NCBI GenBank assembly: GCA_019347995.1
Contig: JAHWKH010000184.1
Span: 1-5,498, forward strand
Reading direction: 5' to 3'
Length of the DNA: 5,498 nucleotides
Origin: Gemmatimonadota bacterium
Lineage (GTDB): Bacteria; Gemmatimonadota; Gemmatimonadetes; Longimicrobiales; UBA6960
Made by a program: the position numbers and the translations under genes. Below are positions 4,922-5,498 of this stretch, piece after piece. The notes under the pieces are model-generated. The model was given only the letters and a program-made list of their open reading frames with translations, was not told where the DNA came from and did not search any database. The first letter of the stretch is position 1. Each line of letters begins with the position of its first letter.

Positions 4922-5498
4922 GGGCCGGCTCCGTTCCCCACCGCCGGCTCGACCGGATGTCCCTGGGCCTCCCACTCCACGAAGCCACCGGGAAGGTTCG
5001 CCACGTTGTCGTAGCCGTGGGCCTGCAGGACGCTGGCCGCGATCGCGGAGCGGCCTCCGCCCTGGCACTGGACCACGACCGGCCGGTCCCGGGGGATCTC
5101 GCCCAGCCGGTCGGTCAGGAACCCGACCGGGATGTTCTCCACCCCCGGAAGGTGGCCCGACTCCCATTCCGCCCGGCCCCGCACGTCCAGCACGAACGTG
5201 GCCACCGCAAGCGGCGTGCCCAGGAGCCGGAACACGTTCTCCACGCCGAGCATGTGCGGGTTGACGTCCCGGGGGTTGCGCCCCGTGGCCGCGCGGATCA
5301 GGAGCGCGCCCCCCGGCACCGAGCCGATCGCATACCCCACGCCCAGCGCCAGCACGAGTGTTTTCCCTGGCGGCCCTACTAGCCCGGCGGCCAGCTCGGC
5401 CAGCGGAAGCTCCGAACCGCGGATAGCAGCAAAAGGCAGTACCCGAAGCAAGACGGCATTCAGCAGGAAATACAGCCCCAGTACCGCTGCTACGCCCC
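4918..5498 (-). CDS. PlsY-like membrane segment fused to a rhodanese sulfurtransferase domain (5' partial)
   Basis: The frame is open to the right edge, so the start is off-window; residues here are numbered from a TTG at 5451. Upstream of that codon and just after it is a hydrophobic stretch (5498 to about 5430), then a second helix (31-53) with GYAIGSVPGGALL (39-51). Next come RDVNPHMLGVENVFRLLG (61-78) and ATFVLDV (84-90), which resemble the start of a PlsY-type glycerol-3-phosphate acyltransferase (GSIPxG ... GATNVxRxxG ... LDxLKG). At LDV the sequence becomes a rhodanese: LDVRGRAEW (88-96), GHLPGVENIP (99-108), catalytic loop CQGGGRS (Cys129-Ser135) and NLPGGFVEWEAQGHPVE (152-168). The sulfurtransferase Cys is present, so persulfide transfer is plausible, but the usual first strand and helix of the rhodanese are missing. 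The acyltransferase is too short to be active. PlsY-like topology would put the rhodanese in the cytoplasm. Its stop overlaps the ArsR start. A real fusion or an assembly join are both possible. Confidence 0.8.
   Translation of the reverse strand, partial: GVAAVLGLYFLLNAVLLRVLPFAAIRGSELPLAELAAGLVGPPGKTLVLALGVGYAIGSVPGGALLIRAATGRNPRDVNPHMLGVENVFRLLGTPLAVATFVLDVRGRAEWESGHLPGVENIPVGFLTDRLGEIPRDRPVVVQCQGGGRSAIAASVLQAHGYDNVANLPGGFVEWEAQGHPVEPAVGNGAGP
4929..4932 (-). promoter_or_regulatory. Shine-Dalgarno GGAG that supports the GTG start of the downstream ArsR gene
   Basis: GGAG on the minus strand lies 7 nt before the GTG at 4921, inside the last codons of the rhodanese gene. Together with the 4-nt GTGA stop/start overlap it favours 4921 over the ATG at 4906 and points to translational coupling of rhodanese and regulator. 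Confidence 0.55.

Noticed and set aside
3363..4988. Minus-strand open frame of about 541 codons antisense to the permease
   Set aside because: It is a composition shadow without domains. The plus-strand frame has APC motifs and about 12 hydrophobic helices.
4957..5382. Plus-strand open frame opposite the rhodanese region
   Set aside because: It has no motifs; the minus strand carries the rhodanese active-site loop and PlsY-like motifs.
1..5498. tRNA, rRNA, CRISPR arrays, insertion sequences, integrase attachment sites
   Set aside because: On reading both strands I saw no cloverleaf, rRNA signature, spaced direct-repeat array, transposase motif or terminal inverted repeats.

Overview
This is a compact, very GC-rich bacterial segment carrying a metal-efflux operon, flanked by an rRNA methyltransferase gene and by a rhodanese/ArsR gene pair. 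Coding density is high and codons strongly favour G/C in the third position. Recognisable Shine-Dalgarno sites are scarce and several starts are probably GTG. This fits a high-GC lineage such as Gemmatimonadota, Acidobacteriota, Deinococcota/Chloroflexota or Actinomycetota, but no marker in the window settles the phylum.

Layout. (1) Minus strand, 1-607: the N-terminal part of an RlmI-type 23S rRNA cytosine-C5 methyltransferase, running off the left edge. (2) 608-726: the only real intergenic space, with an AT-rich island holding a 24-bp SmtB/CadC-type inverted repeat (661-684) over a plausible sigma70 promoter. (3) Plus strand, 727-4586: three tightly packed genes. They are a CadC-like ArsR/SmtB metal sensor (727-1080), a P1B-2-type Zn/Cd/Pb-exporting ATPase (1067-3256, 14-nt overlap) and an APC-superfamily permease (3264-4586, 7-nt gap). 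(4) A perfect 8-bp hairpin at 4587-4604 sits at the convergent junction. (5) Minus strand, 4589-5498: a partial membrane-anchored rhodanese whose N-terminal part looks like a piece of a PlsY-type acyltransferase, then a second ArsR-family regulator coupled through a 4-nt GTGA overlap.

How it works together. In the plus-strand operon the sensor should sit on the 661-684 operator, blocking its own promoter. It should release when Cd(II), Pb(II) or Zn(II) fills its Cys and/or His/Asp sites, which allows synthesis of the efflux ATPase. The permease is probably co-transcribed, but its substrate and link to metal stress are unknown. The facing pair combines a sulfur-transfer domain with a regulator that has a CxxxC thiol pair, suggesting a separate thiol/persulfide or thiophilic-metal response.

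The most unusual item is the PlsY-rhodanese chimera. The acyltransferase-like sequence passes into the rhodanese exactly at a shared Leu-Asp-Val segment, and the rhodanese lacks its usual first strand and helix. It is either a real gene fusion giving a membrane-tethered sulfurtransferase or an assembly/recombination scar.
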